A stretch of DNA of 64,000 nucleotides from Guyanagaster necrorhizus (lineage: Eukaryota > Basidiomycota > Agaricomycetes > Agaricales > Physalacriaceae). A model generated the notes under the pieces. The model saw only the letters and a list, made by a program, of their open reading frames with translations, was not told where the DNA came from and searched no databases. Shown in pieces: positions 36,583 to 48,260 of this stretch. A program made the position numbers and the translations under genes. Every line of letters starts with the position of its first letter. Position 1 is the stretch's first letter. The stretch lies in assembly GCF_019112545.1 (NCBI RefSeq), contig NW_025064915.1, forward strand, positions 221,117-285,116. Reading direction: 5' to 3'.

Positions 36583-39164
36583 ATGCCGATTAGAGAATCT
36601 GTGAGCCTGGACAGCTCCCCTGGGCATCTGACCCTGTACTTTAAGTCTCTCGAGGAACTCGACTCATGGACAGAAACTCCGGTGAAGAAACTGACATCTC
36701 CCTTGAAATACTATCCACGCAGGCCAGGGGCCGAACCAAGCTCTCGGGGAAAACTTCTGGTGAAGCCTCAGCAAGCCTAAGTGGATCGTATAGCTTATTT
36801 TTTTTTTTTTAGTAAAGGTATGTCACGATTACAAGGTACGCATATCTTTCTACCGCCCAGGTACTTGTTTGTGAATATCACCGTCCAGGGAGGATACACT
36901 GAGAGCCCGTTCGCACTCTCGTATACGTTCAACTATTGGTCGGCATGCGAAAGCTTCATCTAGTAAGTATCCAATAATATGATGTCGGACGTGCCTGATA
37001 AGTGACAATCAGTTTTTCGCATCACCGCGTTACGATCCCCCCACATGGTTGGATAACCGCCGCACATCGACAGGGGGTTAAAATGCTAGGCACCCTGTAA
37101 GTAATACTTCTTCATTAACGCGTCACTGACTGAATTTCTTTGCTAGTATTTTCGAAGGAGGCGCAGAAGCAGATTGTCTCCGTCTCCTCGTAGGCAAGCT
37201 TCCAAAGTCAAGTACTGGACCTGCAGTCCATCACGCAAGCCCGTCTTCTATCCCGGTATCGCATCATTATGCACGGGTTCTTGCAGAGCTCGCCGAAGAA
37301 AGAGGGTTTGATGGATACCTGCTTAACTTTGAGTGCCCTCTGCAAGGTAGCTTTGAGCAGACGAGAGCGCTTTCCACGTGGATCACCATGTTGCAATCTG
37401 AAATGCGTGACAAGGTTGGACCTCATGCGGAAGTGGTATGGTATGTATTAATATTTCAATGCTGTATATTTTGCTTACATTTTTTACGAAGGTATGACAG
37501 TGTCATCGTATCGGGACAGCTCGCTTGGCAAGATAGACTCAACAGTCTGAACCTGCCTTTCTTTTTATCCTCGCAATCTTTCTTTAGCAACTACACAGTA
37601 TGTCTTCAAATGGCATCCTGGTTTGGCTCATCTCATTCGCTGTAGTGGCGGAATGATTATCCGGCCCTTACGGCGCAGTATTTTATCAGCCTGGATCCTG
37701 CTCTCATTGAGAGCCAAATGGATTTCTCGAACAAGACTCTTCAGGACATTTATATGGGTAATTAAGCCTTTTCTTTGCGAATCTCACCATTTGATGAACT
37801 ATTCCATCAATATAGGTGTCGATGTTTGGGGCCGAGGCAGCCACGGCGGCGGAGGCTTTGGCTCCTACAAGGCGCTCGCCCACATATCCCCAGATTCCCT
37901 TGGGCTGAGCGTCGCTCTCTTCGGCCAAGCCTGGACCTGGGAGTCCGAACAAGACAAACCCGACTGGACCTGGCAGCAGTGGTGGGATTACGAGCGTACA
38001 CTCTGGGTTGGAACGACGAACAACGACGAGGTGCCAGTGCCTGAAGCTCCCAACCGTCAGGGTGAGCCTGATTGCACGCACGGCCCTTTCCTCCCTATCG
38101 CATCTTTCTTCGCACATCATGCACCGCCCGATCCCGTGCGCCTCGCCCTCTACACCACCTTCTCGCCGGGTGCAGGCCATGGGTGGTGGGTCAACGGCGT
38201 CAAAGTCTTCGAGAGCGAGAAAGGGTGGACCGACGTCGGTAAACAGACGAGCGTTGGGGACCTCGTATGGCCCCGACCGGCAATTTCCTGGGAGGGTGAG
38301 GATGAGGGACTGCTGTTTGGTGGGAAGATAGAGGCGGAGCCGTCTATTTGCATGGACGACGCTTGGAACGGGGGGAGCTCTCTTCGGTTGTCGCTCACGG
38401 ACCAGGGGGATCCCTCGGTGTACCGCTGCATATGGCTACCGGTACAATCGCTTGCGCTTACCGCGCAAACCACCTACCAAGCTACTGCGGTTTACAAGCT
38501 TGACGCCGCCGCTGACCTAGATGTTAGTCTCTCTGTCAAGTCTTCTACGGAAGACAGCGCTATCATCACACCCCAGATTGAAAATGATACCCCGCTTGCA
38601 CAGGGATGGGTGAAGCTCTCCATACGATTTTCCGTCTCCTCATCATCATCCTCCGCATCCATTGGCTTAGTTATAGCGATCGTCACAGAAGGTCCATCAC
38701 AGTCTCTCGCTGCGTCCTCCCTCCTCTTAGGTCAGCTGAACGTGTTCAGGGCACCCTCGCCCTCTCCATCGTCCGCTCCAATGGTCCTCTGGGCGGACTA
38801 TTCCCCACAAGATAGGAAACTCACCTGGGAAGTCGCCGCGTCTCTTCCGGTCTTCGTCCAACGCCCGCTTACTTCCCCCGAAGATCCTGTCCCACTATGG
38901 GATATGCAGCCATGCCGGGTCCCGTCTTTCCTGTACTGCAACATATACGCTGCTCCCTTTTCATCGGCGACGTATGCTGGGAGACCAGAGGATGCGACGT
39001 GGATCGGCACGTCTGGGTACTCGGGAGATGCAAAGACCTTTATTGTGGAGAGTCCAGTCAGGACGAGGACGAGGTTTTATGTTCAGGGTGTGACTGAGCA
39101 TGGGGAGGTGGTGCCTTGGGAAAGATGTGTCTTTGTAGATAGTCCTCCCGATGATGGGAAGTAG
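36583..39164 (+). CDS. Endo-beta-N-acetylglucosaminidase, GH85 (ENGase)
   Basis: Cuts the N,N'-diacetylchitobiose core of N-glycans, releasing them from glycoproteins; cytosolic ENGases process free glycans from misfolded proteins. The start at 36583 (MPIRESVSLDSSPGHLTLYF) has no signal peptide. Next comes FALSYTFNYWSACESFIYFS and then HHRVTIPPHGWITAAHRQGV, the family signature. The catalytic block RGFDGYLLNFE (about 37305-37337) carries the Asn and Glu pair used in substrate-assisted catalysis. Later, FSNKTLQDIYMGVDVWGRGS and SLGLSVALFGQAWTWE close the barrel. The long last exon (about 37816-39164) holds C-terminal beta domains with a serine run, ending SPPDDGK. About six introns. Length is in the 700-residue range of fungal ENGases. 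No defect seen. Confidence 0.9.
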
Positions 39165-39388
39165 GTTCCGAATATTATTATTGCAAGATGTAAATCTTCG
39201 TGTGGATCCAGCCCAGGTTGTTTGTCTGCTGAAATTATCTGACGAATACATCCGTGTTATGTAAACTCATCGAGACGATAAAACGAGCGGAGTTCATTCA
39301 TTTTAGTTGTACAAAGTACGGTAGACGAAAAAAAAGATAAAAAGACCAGGTCCGAAGATTTTTGACGGTGAATCGGCCGTGACTCCGT

Positions 39389-41262
39389 TCAGCGTGCATA
39401 AGGGTGGTAATTGTGCTGACCCCGTTGTGCCGCTCGCTGGGGACCAACTCCAGGACCACTAGGGGCGCCGCGAGGGCCCCTTGGAATATTGGGGTTCATG
39501 GTGGCCGCACCACCTCCCTGCATCATAGCTCCCCTCCCCATACTCATTCCTCCACCGCCCATACCCATACCCATACCCATACCCATGTTGGCCATATTAC
39601 CCATTGCTCTCATGTTTCCAGGGCCACCAAAGCCTGTACCAGCCATACCAGCCATCATCGGATTCATATTAGCCATCATGGGGTTCATCGCACCACCTCC
39701 AGTCATTTGGAACATGCGAGTGTATAGCTGAGCTAAAGCCTGGGGATCGAAAGGCGTGTTTCCAGTTCCGGTGGCAGCCATGGGGTTGTTGAAGTTACTC
39801 TGGGCAGCAACGGTACCAGCGCCTCTTCCAACAACGGCTCCAGTGTAGTCTCCACCGCCCTGGTTGTCTTCATTGTAGTTATCCCGCTGGTACCTCGGTT
39901 GCGCCAACTTAACGTCGATCTGCGGCAAATCAGTTTAAACTTGCGAGAAAAGGGAAGATACCAACCAGTTTACCATCGATCTCGAGATTACCGAAGCCCA
40001 GGAGTGGCTGGACATTAGTATCTTCAAAGGAGATGAACCCAAAGCCCTTGCTTCTGCCTGTCTCCCGGTCCAACATGACGGTCGAGTCAATAACCTTGCC
40101 GAACTGTGAAAAGAATTCACGCATGGACTCGGACGTCACACTTCCCGCGAGACCACCTATGAAGAGCTTTGTCGCACGTTGATGCTCCTGCCGGGGGATA
40201 GCTCGCTTCGGGTCAATCTAGAATCAAGTTAATATCGGCATTCATCTTGGGTTCGGAGATCAACGTACTGCTTTGCCATCAAGGAAATGTTCCTTGACCA
40301 TGACGGCGTTCACACTGGCAGGATCATCAAAGGTAAGGAAGGCAAAACATCTTGACCTTCCGCCCGCATCGCGCATGATCGTGCATGCGTCGACTTTTCC
40401 AAACTGCGAAAAATAATTACGGAGAGATTCTACGGCAAACAGTAAGTACTACGCGTTGACATAACACATCACATATCTACCATCAGTCGTATCCCAATTG
40501 AGACCACCAATAAACATCTTGCTATAGAGTCGAAGTGTGCGAGAGGGGAATAGAAGCGACGTTGATGAAGATACGGAGGAAGACATGCAGAAAACAGAGA
40601 AATTGCTATTAGTATCAGTAGGCTAGGACAGAGTTGTCGCAACGAGGATGATAAAAATAGAGAGACGCTACTGTTTGTGCATAGCCTAGCTTAGTCGTAG
40701 ACAACGCAGATACGCTAGGTGCTGGTGTAGATGACAGACAGACCGACTACGCGACAGACATCTAAAGAGATGCTGGATTACAGTAGACGTGGTGCCAAAG
40801 GGTCCTGAAACGAATGATGGTGACGAATATCTTACCCCTCGTCCTTCATTTCTGAGGGCCGTATGGTCCGCTCAGCAACCGAAATATTCTGGTAAACTCC
40901 ATCAGCTCGCGAGGAGTCCCCATAGTCATCCTGCGGCTGTTCGTATGTCGGAATTTGCTGTGTTAGTGGCATCATCATAGGGGCTATTGGCGTTTGGACT
41001 GCCGGCGTCGAATAAGAGGGCGTTCTGATATCGACTGAAGGCGGTGAAGGCTTCACTGGAGCACTTTGCTGAGGTTTCGAGGCCGGCGTTGATACTGGCT
41101 CCTGAGGTACTTGTTCCGGGGCTGTCGTCGGTTTTTCCTCCTGCGCCTGATCAGCGAAATCAGTGTCGTAAAGGTCTAGAAAACAATGCAATGAGTATTG
41201 CTTCACTATGGGAAGCGTAAACATAACGAACCTCCATAGAGGTCAGCGTCGAGGTCAGACAT
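39389..41262 (-). CDS. HRP1: Hrp1/Nab4-like RNA-binding protein, two RRMs
   Basis: hnRNP that binds UA-rich signals in pre-mRNA 3' ends and is a subunit of cleavage factor I, shuttling between nucleus and cytoplasm. The first exon starts MSDLDADLYGG at 41262. A Pro/Gln/Thr-rich acidic N-terminal region follows (41180-40836). RRM1 begins GKMFIGGLNWDTTDESLRNY, with RNP1 RCFAFLTF. The linker has DPKRAIPRQEHQRATK, and RRM2 begins LFIGGLAGSVTSESMREFFS, with RNP1 KGFGFISF. Then comes a Met/Gly-rich tail (39928-39389) with an MG dipeptide run and final HNYHPYAR. The intron just before RRM1 (40521-40835) is 315 nt, far longer than others here. It shares its upstream region with the divergent SNO/PDX2 gene. 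Orthology to Hrp1 rather than another two-RRM hnRNP rests on the linker and domain order. Confidence 0.85.
39557..39586 (+). repeat. CCCATA hexanucleotide tandem repeat
   Basis: About five copies of a CCCATA-type unit inside the last exon of the Hrp1-like gene. On the coding strand it encodes the Met-Gly run of the C-terminal tail. It stays in frame because the unit is six bases, so copy number could vary without frameshift. Confidence 0.75.
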
Positions 41263-41589
41263 GGTGGTAAGAGAAAGAAAGGACAATGGTCACAAAAATG
41301 TTTCGACTTTGTCACGCTTACATTCGTCACACAAATTACATAAGGTGGCAAAATGAATCATGTCAGGTGAGACCACAGAGCGGCCTGAACGGCCCGGCTG
41401 CTGGCGTTGCCGCTTCGCGTAAGTTTTTTTCAGTCTCGAAGATGCATTCTGAGCAGAAGATTGGTTTTTCTTCTTCTACCGATACAGAAAAAATTCGGAT
41501 GTAGTGCTATTGGGGTCCGATCATGACATCGATGAAATGGCAAAAATGAACCCCGGAGCGCCGTCGACCCGCTCTCTGACTCATCCTCC
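41263..41589. promoter_or_regulatory. Divergent promoter, HRP1-like / SNO
   Basis: 327 bp between divergent start codons at 41262 (-) and 41590 (+). It must serve both genes. No well-known motif recognised by eye. Confidence 0.6.
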
Positions 41590-42692
41590 ATGGCTATCCA
41601 AGTAACGATTGGCATCCTTGGTGAGGGGACCAATAATCTCAGCAGCAATAGTCCAATAATGCTGAAATTTTTATTCCAGCTTTGCAGGGAGCCTTTGCGG
41701 AGCATCAGGCAGCAGTGCACCGCCTATCTCTTACCATTCGTCCAGTAGCCATACTAGTCCGGACCCCCGAAGAATTGGCCATCTGCGATGGCCTCATTAT
41801 TCCTGGTGGAGGTCAGCTTCTTCTTTCGTACAGAAAGTTGACTCCATTGCTGAGCGCAGCTGTTAGAATCAACCACCATTGCGCTACTGGCACGCCTGTC
41901 GGGTCTTCTCGATCCGCTCAAGGAATTCGTGAAAATTAAACCTGTCTGGGGAACCTGCGCTGGCGCCATTCTCCTAGCACAATCTGTTATTGGTGCGAAG
42001 AAGGGGGGACAGGAGTTGCTACAAGCAATATCGATATCGATTGCCCGAAATGGCTGGGGGTCACAAGTACGAGGAATCGTCGGCTTCTAAATGTTATTAA
42101 TATTGACACCGGACATTATAGGTAGAATCTTTCGAAGTGCCGCTAAGTGTCGAGGGAATGAAGGATTCGGAAACGCCGTTTATAGGTGTTTTTATACGAG
42201 CTCCGGTACGTGACGCTAAGACGATTTGAATCATCAGAGGATGCGATTTTCGAGGCAGTTGTCACCTGTTTCTTCGCTAGCAGTGTTCCTCCGCAGAGTT
42301 CTGCAGGGCCGTATGGCGGAACTGCAAGCCGTATTCACTCTATTGTGTTCTCCTCTCCATAAAAATCGACATTAGTGTGCCTCACTGGGCTGATAGCTGC
42401 CTTCCGCCCATCTCTTGCCCTTCTTTATTGTTTCTCGGGACCGTATTCATCTCTTGTACAGGTTGTTCTCGAGCTTTCTAGTTCCCCCGAAGATACACCA
42501 ATACAAGTTCTCGCTCGACTACCAGCCGAACTATTGCCTCCAGCTCTTTCAGGTCTGGACGACTCCGATCCAAAGACCATCGTGGCCCTTCGACAAGGCC
42601 GCCACTTGCTTACGACCTTCCATCCCGAGCTGACTCCCGACGATCGTTTCCATGAGTATTTTGTTAGGCATTGCGTGTTAAGCACCATTTGA
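41590..42692 (+). CDS. SNO1: PLP synthase glutaminase subunit (PdxT/Sno/Pdx2)
   Basis: Hydrolyses glutamine and channels ammonia to the PdxS/Snz subunit for de novo pyridoxal 5'-phosphate (vitamin B6) synthesis in the cytosol. The start [10 protein letters not shown] at 41590 splices to [17 protein letters not shown], the Sno N-terminus. The GGESTT oxyanion motif is formed across an intron (about 41811-41867). The nucleophile block is [12 protein letters not shown], with the catalytic Cys. Then come [29 protein letters not shown] and FHPELTPDD, with the catalytic His-Glu pair, ending HCVLSTI at 42692. The full class-I glutaminase triad is therefore present. The insertion [20 protein letters not shown] between FIRAP and the C-terminal strands is longer than in bacterial PdxT but usual in fungi. 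The partner PdxS gene is not in this window. Confidence 0.92.
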
Positions 42693-42978
42693 GTGGGTGC
42701 GTCACATTACCATGACTTAGATTTCCTTAGATTTAGAGCATGTGGGATAGCTTATCAGTAGTAATTATACAGCCCCTCAATGCATGTGCTTCAGGGACGA
42801 CACCTCGCACTAGGGGACCTAAATATAGCGCAACGCTGTAATCTACACGGTGAACCACCCACGGTAGGACATAATAGGAGTCGGCAAAGCTTCTCTTGCT
42901 ATGCTCCGGTTTTCCGGGTGAAGATATATAGCGCGTCGCCCTCCCCGCAAATGCAACCCACCACCAGGACCTACGTTC
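42693..42978. other. Intergenic, carboxypeptidase promoter
   Basis: Short gap between two plus-strand genes. It contains a possible TATA-like AATATAGCG at about 42823 and no gene. Confidence 0.4.
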
Positions 42979-45345
42979 ATGCTCTTACGCTTGGTGACGA
43001 TTCTCCTCGGCCTAACCGCCCTCACACACGGTGCGCGTCAAATTCGCAAGAGCGAAATCCAGGCGCGACAACTTGAGGCGGCCAAGCGGTGGCGCTCTAT
43101 ACCTCAGCCCACTACTGGCATCGACCTCGAACGGCGCGCAGGAATACAGAATATCACTTTCTCTAATCCCAAGGCCTCCGGTGCGTTAAGTGTTTTCCAT
43201 CCGATCACGGCATTCGGCTTATCGGGAGCTTCGCCGTCGATAGAGTTTTGGGTGGATGGCTCGAGCATTCCTGAAGTCGACTTTGACGTAGGTCCAAGCT
43301 GGTCAGGGTTGATGCCTATCTCTGCCGATCCCAATGAGTCGCGGAAGGTCAGTCCATGCGGTGTCAGACAATAATTGGTAGTAATCAGCACACGCCCTCG
43401 CGTTCAGCTGTTCTTCTGGTTTTTCCCTCCCGGCCCGCAAGGCAGCTTGGATGACCTCATATTCTGGTAAGGATAATGTCGATTTAAATTGCACAAACCG
43501 TAATTTACACGCTCTCAGGACGAATGGTGGTCCTGGATGTTCTTCATTGGAAGGGTTTTTGGAAGAGAACGGGGTAGGTTACATTTCCGAGACTTTTCTG
43601 TTGTTCACCGTTCTTTAGCCGTTCCAATGGGGAGTCGGAACAGCAAAACCCATCGTCAATGATATGAGTTGGACTAATCTCTCGAGTGTCCTATGGGTCG
43701 AGCAACCAGTTGGGACTGGTTTTTCGCAAGGAACACCGACGATAAAGGTATGCACCGGTTATTCTATCATGATATAAACCAATGTCGTATATCCAGAATG
43801 AGGATGATTTGGCAGAGCAGCTTGTTGGTTTCTTCCAACAATTCTTGGAGGTTTTTTCGGAACTAAAGGAGAAGAACTTGTATGTCACGGGTGAAAGTGT
43901 ATGTCGCAATCCTTTTTCCTATTGGTCCGGAAATTTCTGAGGAGTAATTCCAGTACGCAGGAATGTACGTGCCTTGTGAGTACAACCAGCTGCTGTCAGT
44001 TCTTCTGGTGACCATATGCCATCAGACATCGCCAATTACATCTATGAGCATCCTGGCGCCCTAGACTTGACGTTGAAGGGCATATGGATTGCTGATCGTA
44101 TGTATCTCAGGCATATTTCTGTCCGTTCCATGCACCAATTACTGCATTAGCCGTCATTGGATGGGATGTAGTTCAAGAACAGATTCCCGCGGTTGACTTC
44201 GTTCACAAGTACGAAGGAGTCTTTGCTTTCACGTTAGTGTTAAAGCAACCATTGTACATACACGTATTGAATGTGGCGATTAGGCAGGCGTTTCTCTCCG
44301 AACTTGACGCTAAAGCTGCAGCTTGCAACTACACCGGCTACACAGAGACTTTTGCAACATATCCTCCCAAAGGGCTTCTTCCGCTTCCCGGACAGTCAAC
44401 GGAAGCCGACAGCGGATGCGATCTATGGGACACCATATTCGATGCGGCTTTTGCCATTAACCCCGCGTTCAACATCTACCGAATCTTCGACACTTTTCCA
44501 ATTCTTTGGGACGTGCTCGGGTTCCCGTAAGTGTCGGAGTTGCCATGGGCCAACGCACCTATCACTGATTTGATTCTAGAGGGTCGTTCGAAGACATTCA
44601 GTTGTCTCCACTATACTTTGACCGACAAGATGTTAAGAAAGCCATTCATGCTCCACTTGACGTGGATTGGACAGAGTGCTCAAATATTAATGTGTTCCCT
44701 GACGGAGATTCCAGCCCTCCATCTTCGTTTACCGTCTTGCCGAACGTCATTGAGAAGAGTAACCGCACCGTCATCGCGCATGGCCTCGCTGATTTTATTC
44801 TGATTGCTGAAGGGTATGTGTTTTAGCATCACTGCTTTACATCGCTCCCTGTTAACGGGTATTCATTCAGGGCGAGAATCGTGATCCAAAAGTAAGCATA
44901 ACATTTTTGCGGTAGCGCTGACTGAGTGTATACAATATCCATTTTTTTCAGTATGACGTGTACGTGAACCCCGCCGTTTGTGTTGCTAAGTGGTGACCAA
45001 ATGGACTGACTGAATGTTTGATGCACGTCAGGGAATGGATTGCAAGGTTTCCAAACTCCCATCCAAAATGACAGCTTCATCGTTGATGGTGTTGGGACTC
45101 TCGGTACATCCCACACTGAGCGAGGACTAACCTTCATAGAGGTAGCGCTCAGTGGACACATGTAAGATCTTTGATATGGAAGACCATAAACGTCACTGAT
45201 TGCTGTACTTCGCAGGATCCCGCAATACTCTCCTGTGGTACGTGAAATTTCAGAACAGACAATAAAGAGTTTGATTACTTTAACTCGTTTCCAGACCGCA
45301 TTCCAGAGTATGCAGTATCTGATGGGCTTCCGGGACACACCATGA
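42979..45345 (+). CDS. Secreted serine carboxypeptidase, family S10
   Basis: Removes C-terminal residues from peptides at acid pH, in the vacuole or outside the cell. Start at 42979 with signal peptide [19 protein letters not shown]. Ordered S10 landmarks: [78 protein letters not shown] (nucleophile Ser in GESYAG), [12 protein letters not shown] (catalytic Asp) and VALSGHMIPQYSP (catalytic His). It ends YLMGFRDTP with TGA at 45343-45345. The catalytic triad is complete. A dozen or so short introns. A cysteine-bearing insertion around [15 protein letters not shown] is typical of the family. No defect seen. Confidence 0.91.
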
Positions 45346-45829
45346 TGCCAACATTGGAATAAACAGGATAGTAGTGGCCGTGAGCGCCGGATAGGACAAT
45401 CTGTTCTGTCGCACGCATCGTTTGCGGCCATTGTACATGTACTTCTAAATCTGCTTTGACCGGTACATATGGCATACTTGGGAAGAAAAAAAACTATACA
45501 AGTCACCGTACATCAAATATGGGTATGTAATGATGTGTTCATTGAACTGGAATCCCAAGGATCCCAGGTTAACCTTGACCAGCAGCATATTGGATAAGGG
45601 AGTAGATTACCAAGTGACAGGGAACCCTTGAAGACAAACGCACAAGGGAGTTCCACTCTACATACAGCTTTTATACTACTTTAGAGAGAACATACTAGAA
45701 TCTTCAAGAAAAGGAAATTGGCTGAGTAATGCACAGCACAATGGTTACCAATCTTGACGGTGAGTGTGGCGAGTGTGGCGAGTGTGGCGCTTGTGATGAT
45801 CGGCACCAAAATAGCACACAACATTCATC
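45346..45829. other. Intergenic, MYND gene promoter
   Basis: No gene recognised. A short run of three GAGTGTGGC-type repeats lies at about 45762-45789. Confidence 0.5.
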
Positions 45830-46597
45830 ATGCAAAATAGCCAAATGCCGGTATCTCAGAGGCGCTACGCTGTAGATCTTGAGGATACTATCGCATTTCC
45901 TGATATCACTCACGTACCTATCTTTTCCCCGCACAAGGAAAGAAACTGGTACATTCTCACCGAGGTTAGCTACTACCCCTATCTGCCGTATCTGCCTATC
46001 GCCGGTACTGATATCTGGCATGCGCCCAGATTGTATCAGACGAGACTGTCTCTCGACCAACATTTCGAGTAGAGGATAAACTTGCGGGAAATTATCGGGT
46101 AGTCGTCTTTTCCACAAACGATCCAGTCACATACGCCAAGGAATGCAAAGTGGGACACATGATTTGCATCAAGAACGGGTTACCCAAGCAGTTCCTGGAC
46201 GGACGATACGGGTATGAAATCGAGAATCCCTGGCACATACTGGTTCATCAAGTGGTACCTTGATTTGATTGATGTCGCTGCTAACGAATAACAAACAGAT
46301 TCTCCCGTGAAGTTTTGCAAAGCTCCGAGAGCTAAACGCGGAACTGCGTAAGCGCTCAGACGATGGGCTTCTCTTATCATGCGTAGTTTGCAACACCCCG
46401 AAAGAGAACGTAGGATGCTCCAATTGCAAAACACGATATTGCTCAAGGGTTAGTGCTGTGTCCTATGCCTATATTCCGACTCCTCACACTTCTATTCTCC
46501 TCAGGAATGCATGAAAGCTGATTGGCATAGTAGGCACATGCAGATATGCAATGTATTAAGGGCGTTGCATAAATGGAACCGCATGCTCTGGGGTTGA
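45830..46597 (+). CDS. Small MYND-type zinc finger protein
   Basis: Four exons join to about 181 residues: MQNSQMPVSQRRYAVDLEDT... at 45830, a middle part with GNYRVVVFSTNDPVTYAKEC and KVGHMICIKNG, and a C-terminal MYND finger. The finger reads CVVCNTPKENVGCSNC, then YCSREC, WHSRHMQIC, giving the eight zinc ligands C-x2-C...C-x2-C...C-x3-C...H-x3-C. The finger spans an intron (about 46449-46503). The intron before it (about 46211-46315) was placed at a GTATGA donor because the more obvious GTTCAT donor breaks the frame, so this join is the least certain. MYND fingers mediate protein contacts. The N-terminal half resembles the region that precedes MYND in mushroom proteins of unknown function. 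No SET domain is present. The protein ends RMLWG, TGA at 46595-46597. Confidence 0.72.
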
Positions 46598-47425
46598 TTG
46601 TGACCGGGCACCAGCGCTCTTCGAGTTCTCTGAGCTTCCCAAAGTAGTTCGCCAGTCTTCTTCATTTCCATCATGTTACTCTCTCTATTTACATAATTTT
46701 GGCATGTACGACAACCATCGATCACTACTCACTGTCGACTGAGCTCCATTGCACCCGCGAAAACCTGTGAAGCTAACCAGTGCGATGTCGTGCAATACTC
46801 TGCAATTCCTCTGGTAATGTGCTGATCGTTCTGAAATCACCTTTCTCCGTGAACCCCGGTTAAAGGTACGCATCGGCTGCTGTTCAACTGTGTCGTCATG
46901 TTCGGTGATGCGGACATCTCTTCGACCGCTCCCGCGTCAGGTGAATGAGTTGCTCTGATTTGGAAAATCCTCTAATTGAGCTAAAGTATATATTTCCGGC
47001 AGCAGTTCAATTGTCTCGCCACTTTCTTTGATGCGTTAAATCGCTGCTGCATTAAACTTCAAACTGCCTTTTGAGTTGATGCAATGTGTTGGATAGCTTA
47101 TTTCAGCCAAAGTAGATCTCACGGCCCGCTGGTCCAGAGTCTCTACATCAGGGGGTGAAATTAAGCAACGTCCCTTTGAATTTCCATCTATCTTCTCGAA
47201 CTCCTCCTCGTTAGGTTGATTCGAATCACTATGTCAACTTAAGGCTGTACGGTCCCCATGTCAAAAATTAATCAAACCTTTCCTGAAGGCTAATGCGAAA
47301 TCCAAGGTGGTATAAGAAGTTCGGCTCGTCTTGAAATCCGCCGTTCCACTTCTTTTCCAGACCTGGTGTCTACCTTCAACTTCCAACTTCCCTTATTTCC
47401 CTCCAATTCTCTTCTTGTTTCAACA
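46598..47425. other. 828 bp intergenic
   Basis: No gene recognised. The last 200 bases are pyrimidine-rich (CTTCCAACTTCCCTTATTTC region), as is usual upstream of highly expressed fungal genes, and should be the promoter of the secreted protein gene. Confidence 0.45.
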
Positions 47426-48036
47426 ATGACTCGCTTCCTCATCGCCCTTTTGTCCGTAGCCCTGATGGCTTACTTATTCCAAGTTGAAGCTGGTAAATAT
47501 GGTGCTCCTAGCTTTAAGATGACGCCTTACTGATGAGGTTCTCTAGTTCCTCTGAGAAGCCGCCAGATCGGTGATATTCAATGCAACGTTGCGCGTCTCA
47601 AGACAGTTTCCAGCCTTGCGGCGACAAAATCTGCGCTTCAGGAGATCGATACCAGGTAAACGTGCTATTATACTCTTTGAATGCACGAAGCGCTTATTCA
47701 TTGATACATCAGCAATTCTACTACGACAGGCACTGCAGTCACTGCCGCGCAGTCAGGATTAGACTCCGCGAGCGCTGGTATCAAAACCATCGCCGGAGCT
47801 CTCTTGACAGGGCAGACTGCTCCTGCCACAGCACGCGACCAGGTCAAGACTGGTCTGCTTGCTGCCCAGTCTGCGCTGGGTGGAATCACTACGCACGTTT
47901 GTTTCTCTTTCAACCCTATCCACGTTCTTACCACCTGTTATTGGGCAACAGAGGAGACGCTGCGGTTACCGAGGCACAAACGAAGCTTAATGACACCATC
48001 GCTGCCGGGAGCGATGTTGTTTCTGACTGTAACTGA
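47426..48036 (+). CDS. Small secreted alanine-rich protein, unknown
   Basis: Four exons. Signal peptide MTRFLIALLSVALMAYLFQV followed by EA, then VPLRSRQIGDIQCNVARL, ALQEIDTSNSTTTGTAVTAA, IAGALLTGQTAPATARDQVK, LLAAQSALGGITT and GDAAVTEAQTKLNDTIAAGS, ending VVSDCN. The mature protein is about 115 residues, Ala/Thr-rich and probably helical. It has just two cysteines, near its two ends, which could form one disulfide. The last intron reads in frame only if its donor is GC (AC|GCACGT at about 47892), with a normal CAG acceptor. I recall similar two-cysteine secreted proteins in mushroom genomes but can give no function. The pyrimidine-rich promoter suggests strong expression. Confidence 0.7.
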
Positions 48037-48260
48037 AGCTGAGGATCGTTGGGTAGGGAAGAACTTTCGGCTGAAGGTCCTGGACCCTTTTTTGGACTTT
48101 AAGTGCTTTTATCTCTCGCCTAGTAGTAGATCATTAGTTTCCCCATGTTGTGATCGAGTCAATAAAACTAGGTACATAATGAATTTCTTTGGATAGTTTA
48201 GATGCTCCGACCCGCTAGGCCTATAAATTACAAGGTCCGCCGAAGTACTGCTAGTACTAC

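Noticed and set aside
39404..39731. Plus-strand frames rich in Thr-His or Pro-Ile-Pro repeats
   Set aside because: Antisense shadows of the Met-Gly repeat of the Hrp1-like gene.
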